DNA of 64,000 nt from Lachnospiraceae bacterium (GTDB lineage Bacteria; Bacillota; Clostridia; Lachnospirales; Lachnospiraceae). The translations under genes were made by a program, and so were the position numbers. The first letter of the stretch is position 1; each line of letters opens with the position of its first letter. The notes beneath the pieces were generated by a model that made no database searches, had not been told where the DNA came from, and saw nothing but the letters and a program-made list of their open reading frames with translations. The DNA lies in the NCBI GenBank assembly GCA_910574745.1, contig CAJTCE010000003.1, positions 159,134-223,133 on the forward strand, given 5' to 3'. This document shows positions 17,673-27,905 of the stretch, in pieces.

Positions 17673-18161
17673 ATGGCAAACGGAAATGTCGATAACAAAA
17701 TTATCGTTGGTATTGACCAGGCCGCCTCAAAAAAGTTAATAGAAAAGGACCTGAAAAAGCTGCTGTCCCAAATTAAGGATCTGGAGGTACAAATCAGTCG
17801 TATCAAATTGGACAAAAAAGCAATCAGTGAATTGGAAGCCGGATTCCAGTCATTAGGACAGGCTTCACAAAAGCTGTCGGAGGGGCAGAAAGGGTTATTT
17901 GATGTCAGTTGGATTTTTACTGTTTCAAATAAATATAAGGAATTTTCCTCTTTTATCAAACAGATAGCCGAAGTGGCCAAAATAATGAACGGCGGAAAGG
18001 ATTCCCCTTTAGCGCCGATTTTTGAAAGCTTAGATCGCCGAAAGGTACTTAAAATTGCCCGGATTTTAAGTCGGTCTAACATGGATAAGGAAATGATAAA
18101 ACGGTTCATAGTACAAGTCCATGCGTTTGGGAGCTTTAAAATAAACCAACGAGGAGTAATT
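17673..18161 (+). CDS. Tape measure protein, exon 1
   Basis: First 163 codons of the tail-length tape measure gene, starting at an ATG (17673) preceded by GGTGATGA. The segment is helical and charged (DLKKLLSQIKDLEVQISRIK). Without splicing, translation would stop at the TGA at 18177. The proposed 5' splice site is after U160 or U161 (18160/18161), where P1-like pairing with 18168-18172 is possible. Joined to exon 2 at 18559 (or 18561), the frame continues without a stop for about 1,803 codons. The exact junction may be off by 1-2 nt. Confidence 0.65.
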
Positions 18162-18558
18162 GCTGGAAGCAGCTTATGAACATTCTACTAAAGCGGAACC
18201 GGTAACGGTATACGTAAATGTGCGAAAGCGGAAAAAACAGAATGTTCGGCATATGGTAACTTATGTGAAAACGTAAGGCAGGCCTAAGTGCTGTTAACAA
18301 GGCGTAATCAGCCCCACACATTTTTAAGAGTCATTTCTAACTGAATAACCCCTATAGACGGGACTAAATCAGTGAATAAGAATGTATGGTCAGAGACATA
18401 CCCATCCTCAGAGTATATTCTGCCTCATTGAATATGCTTTTAAGGTATAGTGCGTATTGCGATTTTATAAATTTCAGTAATACGTTTGGATTTAAAATCC
18501 AACCATTAAAATTTATCGGCACGTTCATTGCCGTACCAGTCATGAATATCCTACTAAG
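18162..18558 (+). ncRNA. Group I self-splicing intron in the tape measure gene
   Basis: About 397 nt between two open parts of one gene. Core elements seen: an R-like TCAGAGACATA (18390-18400); an S-like TTAAGGTATAG (18440-18450); P7 from ACAUACC with GGUAUAGU and one bulged A; a 9-bp P8 (18412-18420 with 18430-18438). After the core come P9 (CGTATT 18453-18458 with AATACG 18479-18484), P9.1 (18486-18492 with 18496-18502) and another hairpin (18517-18533). Upstream are a 9-bp P2 (18178-18186 with 18239-18247) enclosing ACCG-GUAA-CGGU, a GNRA loop, and a P4-like GCUG/CAGC pair. The intron would end in the conserved G (18558 or 18560). No homing endonuclease gene is inside. Confidence 0.7.
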
Positions 18559-21500
18559 CGATTAAATAATCTGGGCAATTCCATCAATGCGGCAAAGGAT
18601 ATTCTGAATGTTTTTGAACAGATGTCTGAATTTAAAGGCTCCGGCGCAAAGGATGAGACAATAAAAAAGCTGACAGATGTACTATCTGACTATTCCCTTG
18701 AGACAATTGAGGCAGCTGCCGGACAGATGGATTTAACAGAAGTTCAGACCCAGGCTGTATTTATGGCAAAAGGCTTGGCAGACGCAGAATTAGATACGGC
18801 AGTTAAAACTGCCACATTATCCGCGGCACAAAAAGAAGCTTCTTCATCTGCTTTAAATGTCAAATCAGTTTTTACAGGATTAGGAGCTACCTTAGCCGCC
18901 CATCCTGCACTGATTGCCGCACTGGCTGCCGCAGCACTTGCCGCAGGCGTTGCATATATTGCATGGTATAATTCAACCGAGCAGGTATTAAAACGTCAAA
19001 GAGAACACAGAGCTGAGATGCAGAAAAGCATTGACAGTTTAAATAACGAATCTGCTTCATTTACCCAACAGGCAAATGAACTTAAACAACTTTTGGTGCA
19101 ATATGAAAACGCAGTCAAATATAGCGATGAATGGTATGAAGCTGCAAAAAAGATAGCTGACTTGTCTGAAAAACTGGTTATTGGCTATTCCGATGAAGGA
19201 GACGCTATTCTCTCTAATACCGATAAAATCCGTGAACAGATTCAAGAATATCGGAATCTGGCAGAAGAAAAACATAATAGTGCAATTGAGGAATCCAAAG
19301 AGTTCATTGATACTTCTGTTAAAGACTACGAAAATAACCGGAAAAGAAAGGAGGAAAAAGATGAACAAGTTAAACGGGAACAAAAGCTTATAGAACGCAA
19401 TAAAGCCCAAGTTGAGGTCGAACCTTATGACATTTATACAGCAATTTCAAAGAATTTTATTACTTCAAGTGAAAATACTTTAGAAACTTTGTTGGAAGAA
19501 TCAAAATTCTATGCCGATGAAATGACTTCCTTACAGGCAAGCCTCACATCTCATTACGCCACTCTCTTTCCCTTGCTAAAAGAAAATGAGTTTACAGATT
19601 TTGAGAAGAATCTTCGTACTTCCCTTTTGAATTATGCCTCCACCGCCGTGATCGATTCCAGCGAATTCACAGCACTATATAATGAAATAAAATCATCTGA
19701 CGTAAACAAAAAACTATTTGACAGCCTATTTACATTACAGGATTCAGACATCAGTTATGCTGAGTATTCCAGACAGGCTCAGGAAATTTATGAAAAGCTT
19801 TTAACTCAGTTAAACATTACGGACGAAAGTGACCAGCTTGCATTAAAACTGGTACTGGGTATTGACGACGAGAGCCTTGCAAACGCCCAGTATGAAGTAG
19901 ACGCATTAATAGAAAAATATGCAGGACGGAGATATAACGGCTCTATGCTGGAGTACGGAGATATAGAATTTGCAAATTTTGCCAATACCCTTACAGACAG
20001 CGAATTAGATATTGCCAACTCAAACGAATTTGCCAGCGCAATTGAGCAAATTAAGTTAGAGACCGGAGAAGCCAAATTATCACAGGAGGAATATAGAACT
20101 GCCCTTGATCTGGCATCAGAAGCCATACTAAATCAGAAAAATGCAACGGAATTGTTAAAAACGTCTATATCCGACTCCGTATCATCCCTAAGTGATTTAC
20201 AATCTCAACTTAACACCTTAGATTCCGCAGTAATCAGCTACGATGAAAACGGCACCTTTTCCTTGGACGATTTAGCCGCTATTTCCGATTACTTCCTATC
20301 TCTTGAGGACTTTGACACTTCTGCCGTCGACAATGCATTATCGGTATTAAGCGACTCCTCTTCCACTACGGAACAGCTTGCCAAAGCCGTAACCACTGTA
20401 GCAGACCAGTATTTACAGGCCTCCGGTATTTTAGATACAGTAACCGACCGGAATAAAGCCCTCATCATCTCACAGCTTGAATCCATGGGAATCTCAAATG
20501 CCCAGGAAATTGTCAATGCAAAACTGGCAGCCTCCTATGGGACGTTGGTACAGGCAGAGGCCATAGCTACCCAGCACTCTATCAATCTGTCCGCAGTTAC
20601 CTATGACGAAATCAATTCTTTATTGACGGAAGGGCAGATTTCAGAAATAACGGCAAGACAGCTTGCTTATTATGCTATACAGAAACAATATTGCAACGGC
20701 GCGGTCATATCCACTGTGGCAGACTGTCAGAACATGATAAATCTTGCCAAAACAGCCGGATACAGCACAGAAGTATTAAGCAGACTGGAAGCCTTAAAAG
20801 CCAGAATGTCCTCTGCCGACTATATATTCAGCGAGACAGTCAGAAACAACGTTTCCAACCAAATTAACAGCATCCTCTCCGAAGCAAGCGCCAATATGGC
20901 AAACTACAATATTGAAATCCCCCAGGCCACATATAACGGCGGATCCAATATTACAAATGCATTGAATGACGCCAGCCAGGCCGCTCAGGCCTCTGCCCGG
21001 GAAATAGAGGACACCTACGAAGAACTTTTTGACTTTTTTGAACGACGGACGGACGTATTAAACGATGCGCTGGATCTGCTGAATACGAATCTGGAAAATG
21101 TTTTTGGCTCATTTGCTAAAAACCAGCTGATCGATGCTCAAATAGGCATCAATAAAGAATCTATTAATAACCAGACAGACGCCCTTGCCATGTACCAGCA
21201 AAAAGCGGCCGAAGCTCTTGCCAAAATTCCTGCCGATTTACAAAGCAAAATAACCGAAGGCAGCGTATCTTTGGTAAACTTCATCGGCTCCGGTAACGAA
21301 GATGTGGTGGAAGCCATTAAGGAATACCAGAACTGGGCGGATAAGGTTGCCGACTGTAAACAGGAACTGAGCAGCCTGAAAAAAGAATTAAGACAGCTTG
21401 AGCTTGATAAATTCAATAATATCGTTTCGGATTTTACAAACCGTTTTGATATTTCCTCCGATGCCCAGGATTTCATCCAAAAACAGATAGCCTTATTTAA

Positions 21501-23481
21501 AGAAGCCGGCCAGTTAATCGGCGAAGGCTTTTATCAGGGACTTATCAAGGAATCAGAAAGCCAGCTAACCATTTTAGAACAGGAAAGGCAGGCTCTTGCC
21601 GATGAACTGTCCTCGGGATTTGACAACGGTCTTATCGAAAAAGGCTCCGAAGAATGGCTTGAAATCGTAGATGCTTTCAATAAGGTGGACAGCTCCATTC
21701 TTGACTGCAAAAAGGATATTGAAGAATTTAACAACGCCATACAAGATCTGCACTGGGATATTATTAAAAGAATACAGGAAAACTTTGACAACCTGTCTGA
21801 TGAAATTAAAAACCTCACAGGCCTGATCGACGATGCGGATGTTTCAGATGCCGAAGGGAATTGGAGCAAAGAAGGGCTTACCCAGCTGGGATTATATGCC
21901 CAGGAATATGAAAAATCCGTTTATGCCGCCAACATGTATGCGGAAGAAATTGCAAAGCTCAATGAAGCCTTTGCTAACGGAGAATACTCGGCTACGGAAT
22001 ACGCCGACAAGCTTGCCGATTTAAAGGAAGCCCAGTGGGATGAGGTCAATGCCTCCGAAGCCGCCAAAGACTCTATCATGTCCTTAAACAAGGAACGGGT
22101 TGAAACTATGGTAACGGCTATTGAGGACGAGATCGACGCCATGAAGGAGCTGATCTCTTCCAAAAAGAATGCTCTTGATGCCGAAGAGGAATTATACGAG
22201 TACCGCAAATCAATCAGCGAGAAAACCAAATCCGTTACGGATATCGAACGCCAGATTGCGGCAATGCAGAATGATGACACCGCTTCTACTGTAGCAAAGC
22301 GAAAAAAACTGGAAGAACAGCTTGCACAGGCGAAAGAAGAACTGGCAGATTATGAGTATTCACACTCCATAGATACCCAAAAATCAGCCCTCGACCAACA
22401 GTTTGAAGAATTTGAAACCGATAAAGAAGCCGAAATAGAAAGATTACGTGAAACACTTAGCGAAAGGGAAGCAGTTATTGCGCTTTCCTTTGAAACCGTA
22501 AAAGCCAACGCACAGCTTATCGGCAGTGAAATTGCTTTGGTTGCACAGGCACATGGCATTACTGTTTCAGAATCCATAACTACTGCCTGGACTTCCGGCG
22601 AAAATGCCGTCGCATCTTATGGCGAAGCCTTAGGAATCGGAGCAAGTAATTTTATCGGGAATATGATTAATATGGTTCAGGGCGTATACGGGCTTCAAGG
22701 CCAGGCCGACGCCACTTCCCTCTCACTCGCCAATATGTATAACCAAAACAGCAAAAATCTGCAGAACAGTCTGATAGCCTCCTGGTATAGCGCTGCAAAC
22801 CTGAATACCGTTGCCCAGGCGTTAGATGACAGCCTGGCCAATGCTCTTGGACGTGGATATGATGTAAGTTCTCTGGTAAATAGCATGAATTCCATTGGAG
22901 ACGCCGCCGCAAATGCAGCTAATAAGGTAAGAGATTTAATGGCTGCCATAAATGGCAACGGAAAAACAACTCCTGAAGATACTAATTATGGTATTGCCAT
23001 AAATGGTCATAGTGTAGTAAAGGATCTTACCAAAGAAGCTGCATATAAATTAAAAGCAACCCAATATAAGCATGACTATTATTATATTTATTCTTATGCC
23101 AAAGGCGGTCTGGTCACAAAAGATGATAGCAATCCTCTAAACTATATTGCCAAATCAGTAGGCGAAGACACCCTGATTGCCGCAAAGGACGGGGAACTGG
23201 TATTAACTCCTGCCGAAGCCGAAGCATTTTTAAAACTGGCTCCAAATATGGAATCGTTTAACCGTTTCATTCCCCGAATAACCCCCGACAGTTTCGTAAA
23301 TAACATTCCTCTCATTGAAAATACGCCCCCGTCTGTACAAATCCATTATGACAATTTAGTGCAGGTTCAGGGCGATGTAAACAACAGCAATATCAGGGAA
23401 ATGAAAACAATTGTGAACGATGCAATTACAAAACAATTTAACAAATTTAACTCCGACTTATACAAAGCCGGAGTCAGATAA
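18559..23481 (+). CDS. Tape measure protein, exon 2
   Basis: 1,640 residues that, with exon 1, give a protein of about 1,803 residues. The frame is open through the exon, beginning RLNNLGNSINAAKDIL. A strongly hydrophobic Ala/Leu segment follows (spliced residues about 268-299), then very long coiled-coil regions (for example 22100-22500). The C-terminus has a globular part (GGLVTKDDSNPLNYIAKSVG, EDTLIAAKDGELVLTPAEAE). This is the usual plan of siphovirus tape measures, which set tail length and line the tube. A free-standing start at 18622 is possible but has no convincing ribosome binding site, supporting the spliced reading. Confidence 0.85.
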   Translation, partial: RLNNLGNSINAAKDILNVFEQMSEFKGSGAKDETIKKLTDVLSDYSLETIEAAAGQMDLTEVQTQAVFMAKGLADAELDTAVKTATLSAAQKEASSSALNVKSVFTGLGATLAAHPALIAALAAAALAAGVAYIAWYNSTEQVLKRQREHRAEMQKSIDSLNNESASFTQQANELKQLLVQYENAVKYSDEWYEAAKKIADLSEKLVIGYSDEGDAILSNTDKIREQIQEYRNLAEEKHNSAIEESKEFIDTSVKDYENNRKRKEEKDEQVKREQKLIERNKAQVEVEPYDIYTAISKNFITSSENTLETLLEESKFYADEMTSLQASLTSHYATLFPLLKENEFTDFEKNLRTSLLNYASTAVIDSSEFTALYNEIKSSDVNKKLFDSLFTLQDSDISYAEYSRQAQEIYEKLLTQLNITDESDQLALKLVLGIDDESLANAQYEVDALIEKYAGRRYNGSMLEYGDIEFANFANTLTDSELDIANSNEFASAIEQIKLETGEAKLSQEEYRTALDLASEAILNQKNATELLKTSISDSVSSLSDLQSQLNTLDSAVISYDENGTFSLDDLAAISDYFLSLEDFDTSAVDNALSVLSDSSSTTEQLAKAVTTVADQYLQASGILDTVTDRNKALIISQLESMGISNAQEIVNAKLAASYGTLVQAEAIATQHSINLSAVTYDEINSLLTEGQISEITARQLAYYAIQKQYCNGAVISTVADCQNMINLAKTAGYSTEVLSRLEALKARMSSADYIFSETVRNNVSNQINSILSEASANMANYNIEIPQATYNGGSNITNALNDASQAAQASAREIEDTYEELFDFFERRTDVLNDALDLLNTNLENVFGSFAKNQLIDAQIGINKESINNQTDALAMYQQKAAEALAKIPADLQSKITEGSVSLVNFIGSGNEDVVEAIKEYQNWADKVADCKQELSSLKKELRQLELDKFNNIVSDFTNRFDISSDAQDFIQKQIALFKEAGQLIGEGFYQGLIKESESQLTILEQERQALADELSSGFDNGLIEKGSEEWLEIVDAFNKVDSSILDCKKDIEEFNNAIQDLHWDIIKRIQENFDNLSDEIKNLTGLIDDADVSDAEGNWSKEGLTQLGLYAQEYEKSVYAANMYAEEIAKLNEAFANGEYSATEYADKLADLKEAQWDEVNASEAAKDSIMSLNKERVETMVTAIEDEIDAMKELISSKKNALDAEEELYEYRKSISEKTKSVTDIERQIAAMQNDDTASTVAKRKKLEEQLAQAKEELADYEYSHSIDTQKSALDQQFEEFETDKEAEIERLRETLSEREAVIALSFETVKANAQLIGSEIALVAQAHGITVSESITTAWTSGENAVASYGEALGIGASNFIGNMINMVQGVYGLQGQADATSLSLANMYNQNSKNLQNSLIASWYSAANLNTVAQALDDSLANALGRGYDVSSLVNSMNSIGDAAANAANKVRDLMAAINGNGKTTPEDTNYGIAINGHSVVKDLTKEAAYKLKATQYKHDYYYIYSYAKGGLVTKDDSNPLNYIAKSVGEDTLIAAKDGELVLTPAEAEAFLKLAPNMESFNRFIPRITPDSFVNNIPLIENTPPSVQIHYDNLVQVQGDVNNSNIREMKTIVNDAITKQFNKFNSDLYKAGVR

Positions 23482-23490
23482 TATTTTTAC

Positions 23491-23539
23491 TCAGGGCTGT
23501 ATGCAATTAACTTAGAAATTCTAAATGCTACAGCCCTGA
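23491..23539 (+). terminator. Long-loop inverted repeat after the tape measure gene
   Basis: TCAGGGCTGTA (23491-23501) and TACAGCCCTGA (23529-23539) form a perfect 11-bp stem with a 27-nt loop, 10 nt after the tape measure stop. Only a short AT stretch follows, so it is as likely to be a processing or stability element as a terminator. Confidence 0.45.
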
Positions 23540-23546
23540 TTATATA

Positions 23547-23682
23547 TATGCCATAATGTCCCGTAGGCAGTGCAAACCCGTTTCTTTTGAAGGCCATTCT
23601 ATTTGCACCTGCCTGCCAAAGTCAATGCTACACTGCTTAAGCGGGATATTTGACCCTTGCAGAAATATAATCTGCCGGCATA
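23547..23682 (+). ncRNA. Candidate structured RNA (three-way junction) between tape measure and Dit genes
   Basis: Four nested, non-conflicting stems can be read. The closing helix TATGCC/GGCATA pairs 23547-23552 with 23677-23682. TCCCG/CGGGA pairs 23559-23563 with 23642-23646 and encloses an 11-bp helix, GGCAGTGCAAA (23566-23576), with TTTGCA-C-CTGCC (23602-23613). A hairpin GCAGA-N7-TCTGC lies at 23659-23675. No coding sequence with a good start covers it. Function unknown; it may be a leader or a processed RNA. Confidence 0.35.
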
Positions 23683-23711
23683 GGCATCATCATAAAAGAA
23701 AGGAGTTAGCC

Positions 23712-24527
23712 ATGAATGCATTTTTTAAGGACATTCGGATTGGAGACTTCGTCGCTTCCGAATACGGGTTGATACCTGCCTCTTTTGATTATTCATGGGA
23801 TGAAGAAAGCGATATCGCTATGGAATCAGAATCCGATGAAGAATATACAGGCAGAAATACTATTCCGCTGGATTATGGAAGCACGCATCAGAGCAAGCCG
23901 GAATTTTCTGTTACCTTTATAAAGAAAGCTTGTGGCGTCAATGAGAAAAACGCTTTTGAAAATCATGAAATCCGTTCCGTTCTCCGGGAATTGACCGGGA
24001 AACAGTATTACAGAGACCTATACTTTTTAGATGACAAGCTGCATACCGATGAACGGATACACTATAAGGTCAAAGTAGTCAGGACGGAGCAGCGAAAAAT
24101 CCACGGTCAGACCGTAGCCCTGAAATTTACCTTTCAATGTAATTCCTTCTGGGCTTATACCGATATACAGTCCCGGGAATTTACCGTTAAAGGCGGACAG
24201 ACCATCCATTTTTATAACTCCTCTGACGAGGTAAATGACTACTTATACCCGCAGATAGAGTTCTCTCCGGTTACCGGCGGTAATTTAACCTTAACAAACC
24301 TGTCTGATCAAAACAGGCGGACATCTATCAGCAATAATACCGCAGATGAAATCATATCGTTGGATTCCGAAAACGAAATCATCTCATCCTCCCATCCCGG
24401 CAGAATCATTTTAAACGATTTTAATTTAAAATGGCCCCGATTTGTACCGGGAATGAACCAACTCCTGGTTTCTGCCGACTGCAAAATGAAAATAACATAT
24501 CAATTACTGAGGAAGGTGGTGCTCTAG
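23712..24527 (+). CDS. Distal tail protein (Dit family)
   Basis: A 271-residue protein whose N-terminus (KDIRIGDFVASEYGLIPASF) and central galectin-like region fit siphovirus Dit, the hexameric hub joining the tail tube to the tip. A C-terminal beta-rich part ends in a tight DFNLKWPRFVPGMNQLLV motif, the W-x-x-F/L-x-P-G-x-N ending typical of this family. The start at 23712 has AAGGAGTTAGCC in front. It follows the tape measure and precedes the Tal-like gene, the canonical order. Confidence 0.85.
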   Translation: MNAFFKDIRIGDFVASEYGLIPASFDYSWDEESDIAMESESDEEYTGRNTIPLDYGSTHQSKPEFSVTFIKKACGVNEKNAFENHEIRSVLRELTGKQYYRDLYFLDDKLHTDERIHYKVKVVRTEQRKIHGQTVALKFTFQCNSFWAYTDIQSREFTVKGGQTIHFYNSSDEVNDYLYPQIEFSPVTGGNLTLTNLSDQNRRTSISNNTADEIISLDSENEIISSSHPGRIILNDFNLKWPRFVPGMNQLLVSADCKMKITYQLLRKVVL

Positions 24528-24532
24528 ACAAA

Positions 24533-27500
24533 ATGGGACTACATTTTAATTATGACTACTGGAACAATATGGAAACGCCTTCCTTTGTTTTATGTACTGT
24601 TGACAAAAGCAAAATCGGCACATTGAATGTCAGCGAAAAGCATCTGCACTACAATAATGAAATTCCCGAAATCTCCTTCAGAATGTATCAATATGTAGAC
24701 GGGAAAGAAAATCCTTATTACGACAGGGTTTTAGAATTTCAGTATGTACTGCTTCCTGACATAGGCTACTTTCAGATCATGCAAAAGCCGGTGATCATCA
24801 CTGACCGTAATATGGAATACAAGGAGGTTACTGCCCAGAGCGCGGAAATCGAATTGGGACAAAAATATCTCAATACCTTCAGCATTAACATGGGCACCGT
24901 GGAGAGCATCGACGGCGTATGCCTGTATCAGGTCGGGGATTTAGGACACAGTTTGCTGAACCTGGTATTGGAAAAGCTTCCTTCCTGGTCTATCGGCTAT
25001 GTTGACCCAAAGATTGCCACGCTGCAAAGAAGCTTCGAAATTGACAATCAGGATGTATACAGCTTTTTAACCTCTGATGTTTCAAAAGCTTTTGAATGCG
25101 TTTTCATTTTTGATACCCTGCATAATACGATTAATGTTTATGAACAGGACTCCGTCAGTGAGGATACAAATATTGTCATCTCCTTTCAGAATCTTGCAAA
25201 GAAAATCAAACTGGACCCGGATGCCGAATCCGTTAAAACCTGCGTCACTTTAGTAGGCAGCGACAGCCTGACAATCCGGGAATTAAATATGGGATATGAC
25301 AGGATTTATAACTTTGATTACTTTGCCACACCGGAATATATGAGCCATGAGTTAATCGATGCTTACAAAGCCTATCAGAAAGCTTATGAGCGATATAACA
25401 AGCAGTATACGCCCCTGCTTGCCGAGTACCAGGATTTAATTTTGGAAATCGCAAAACTGGATCACGAAATGCTGCCGGAAACTCCTCTTCCTACTAAAGA
25501 CGGACAACTTATTACAACGGATGAATTGGCAGAAGATACCGAAGTTTGGAAAGAATACTGCCTTACAGAATTAGAAACCTATAAAAAAGCCTATGAAGGC
25601 AGACAGTCTGTTTTAATGCAAAAAGGCTATGGAAATCTTAAGAAAGTGGAATACGATGGTACAAGCAAAAGTGTGACATATACTAACAACGACGATAATA
25701 AAGATCACATGAAAATCGAATACAAGTCATTGTACCTTCCCGTCTATCATATTTTACAAAATATCAATTCTGAGATTGCAACAAGGAAATCTCAGATTCA
25801 GAAACATGAAAAGCGTAAAAAAAGCTTAAAGCTCCAAATGGAAAACATCATATCCCTGATTGACATTCAAAAGAATTTTACCAAAGAACAATGGTTATAT
25901 TTAAGCAAATTTATCAGGGAAGAAACCCTGTCCGATTCCAATTATGTGGTTACCGACACCATGTCCAAAGAAGAGGAAATGGAAATGAAACAGGCCTTCC
26001 TCGATTTCGGAAAAAAAGAATTGGCAAGGGTTTCACAGCCTCAGTTTTCTTTTACAATGGATATGGCAAATATCTTTTCCTTTCCGGAATTCAGAAACCA
26101 GCTGGACAAGTTTGATTTGTTCAACTATATAACCGTTCTCATTCGTGACGATTACTATATGAAGGTAAAAATCCTTTCCTTTGATATTGATTTAGAAGAC
26201 AGGAAAAACTTTTCCGTGACATTCGGCAGTATTTATAAATACAAGAATAAAGATATTTTTACAACTGCTGTGGATGCCATGGCAACAGCCGCTTCCGCTT
26301 CCACTTCCGTATCCTTTAACAAGTTTCAATGGAACAACGGGACGGAGGATGCTTTTGATATAAAGAATAAAATCTCAAGCGGACTGATCAACGCCGGAGT
26401 GAGCCTGAGTAACTCAAGGTCTACCATGGAAATTGACGAACGGGGGCTGTTTATGAATAATGCTTCTGATTCTGAATTTCCGAATGAAAAAACGGCGTTA
26501 ACCGGTTCTAACCTGTTATTTACTACTGATAATTGGGAAACTGTAAGGACTGCTTTGGGACATATACAGTATATAACATCTAACGGGACATCTGTTAATA
26601 CTTATGGATTGATTGCAGAAACGGTTCTTTCAGGGTATATTGGCGGTTCTCTTATTGAAGGTAATACCATCAATGGTAATAATATAAATGGTGGGACTAT
26701 AACGGGTTCTGTAATTAATAATGGCAATAAGACATTCTATGTTGATAAAGATGGAAATATGATTGCCAATAGTGGTAATTTTAAGGGCACTATATCAGCC
26801 AGTGAAATATCCGGCAGCCAAATTATAGGCACTTCCATCAATAACGGAAATGGTACTTTTTCTGTAGATGAAAAAGGTAAGGTCTCAGCTTCATCTATGA
26901 CAATAACAGGTGGTAGTATTTCAATCCAGAACAATAACGACACTGCATTCTCCGTTGATGAAAATGGAAAACTGTATGCTAAAAATGCTGAAATCGAAGG
27001 GAAAATAAGCACTGATAATATTACCGCTACTAATGGTAATTTTACAAATGTTACAATTGGAGATTCTTGTAGAATATTAGGAAATTGTATCATTGATGGA
27101 AGAACCTGGGGAGAAGATTTTGAATGGCAGGGAAAACAAATTATTGATGACTATTTGTCAGGAATTTCCGGAAATAAAGTAGGTATTGGCTTCGATGCGG
27201 CAAATATGACTAAAGGAATAGTTGGCCGCCCATACAATTTCGGCGGTGTATATATTCGTGAATCAGGTGGTAATGAATTTGGATGTAGCAATGGACTCAA
27301 TACATTTAATGCACATAGAATTACCGCTCAAGTACCGGTACAAGCTGGTGGTTCTACAATCGGCTCCAGCGGCAATCCATTCTCATCAGTTTATGCAAAT
27401 GTTTTCGTAGGTTCAATTTCAAGCGGTTCCAGCAGGGCTATCAAAACAAATATCCAGAAATACGATGTTAAAAATTGCCTTAATATCATAAATTCAACCG

Positions 27501-27868
27501 AAATAATGTCATACAATTATAAAAGTGATATAAAAAGTAATACTGATGGAATCAAAAATATTGAAAAAGCAAAGGCAGAATACATAAAAGCAATCGAAGA
27601 AACAGAAGAAATGTGTAAGCCATCAAAACAAGATTATCTGAAAAGAATTTCTGAATTTGACAAAGAAATAGAACGCCTGAAAAACGAAAGAAGCACATAT
27701 CCCGAAACACGTTACGGATTTATTTCCGAAGATGCACCGTGGGAATTAGTATCAATGGATAGAAAATCTGTCGATACATATTCTGCTGTAGCAATGTGCT
27801 TCGGAGCAATCCAGGAAATTGATAAACGTATACTGCAATTAGAAAAATCCATAAATATTACACAATAA
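24533..27868 (+). CDS. Tail-tip/fibre protein (Tal-like) with C-terminal S74 chaperone domain
   Basis: A 1,111-residue protein. The N-terminal ~380 residues look like a prophage tail endopeptidase/tip hub (beta-rich, then QKAYERYNKQYTPLLAEYQ coiled coil). The middle is helical. From about residue 700 come Asn/Gly/Thr-rich repeats suggesting a triple beta-helix shaft (NGNNINGGTITGSVINNGN; KDGNMIANSGNFKGTIS). The C-terminus is a peptidase S74 intramolecular chaperone (SGSSRAIKTNIQKYD ... RYGFISEDAPWELV) that trimerises the fibre and cuts itself off. The ATG at 24533 follows GAGGAAGGTGG. It serves as tail tip and receptor-contact element. Confidence 0.85.
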   Translation: MGLHFNYDYWNNMETPSFVLCTVDKSKIGTLNVSEKHLHYNNEIPEISFRMYQYVDGKENPYYDRVLEFQYVLLPDIGYFQIMQKPVIITDRNMEYKEVTAQSAEIELGQKYLNTFSINMGTVESIDGVCLYQVGDLGHSLLNLVLEKLPSWSIGYVDPKIATLQRSFEIDNQDVYSFLTSDVSKAFECVFIFDTLHNTINVYEQDSVSEDTNIVISFQNLAKKIKLDPDAESVKTCVTLVGSDSLTIRELNMGYDRIYNFDYFATPEYMSHELIDAYKAYQKAYERYNKQYTPLLAEYQDLILEIAKLDHEMLPETPLPTKDGQLITTDELAEDTEVWKEYCLTELETYKKAYEGRQSVLMQKGYGNLKKVEYDGTSKSVTYTNNDDNKDHMKIEYKSLYLPVYHILQNINSEIATRKSQIQKHEKRKKSLKLQMENIISLIDIQKNFTKEQWLYLSKFIREETLSDSNYVVTDTMSKEEEMEMKQAFLDFGKKELARVSQPQFSFTMDMANIFSFPEFRNQLDKFDLFNYITVLIRDDYYMKVKILSFDIDLEDRKNFSVTFGSIYKYKNKDIFTTAVDAMATAASASTSVSFNKFQWNNGTEDAFDIKNKISSGLINAGVSLSNSRSTMEIDERGLFMNNASDSEFPNEKTALTGSNLLFTTDNWETVRTALGHIQYITSNGTSVNTYGLIAETVLSGYIGGSLIEGNTINGNNINGGTITGSVINNGNKTFYVDKDGNMIANSGNFKGTISASEISGSQIIGTSINNGNGTFSVDEKGKVSASSMTITGGSISIQNNNDTAFSVDENGKLYAKNAEIEGKISTDNITATNGNFTNVTIGDSCRILGNCIIDGRTWGEDFEWQGKQIIDDYLSGISGNKVGIGFDAANMTKGIVGRPYNFGGVYIRESGGNEFGCSNGLNTFNAHRITAQVPVQAGGSTIGSSGNPFSSVYANVFVGSISSGSSRAIKTNIQKYDVKNCLNIINSTEIMSYNYKSDIKSNTDGIKNIEKAKAEYIKAIEETEEMCKPSKQDYLKRISEFDKEIERLKNERSTYPETRYGFISEDAPWELVSMDRKSVDTYSAVAMCFGAIQEIDKRILQLEKSINITQ

Positions 27869-27905
27869 CCCGATATTGGTATATTCGATAATAAGGAGGT
27901 TGAAA

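Noticed and set aside
18162-18558. Group II intron (GTGCG near 18219 resembles a group II 5' end)
   Set aside because: No domain V hairpin was found near the 3' end, whereas group I core sequences and P7-P9 stems are present.
18622-23481. Tape measure gene starting at the ATG at 18622 with the upstream reading frame as a separate gene
   Set aside because: No convincing ribosome binding site precedes 18622, the frame is open 21 codons further upstream with matching protein character, and the gap has group I intron features.
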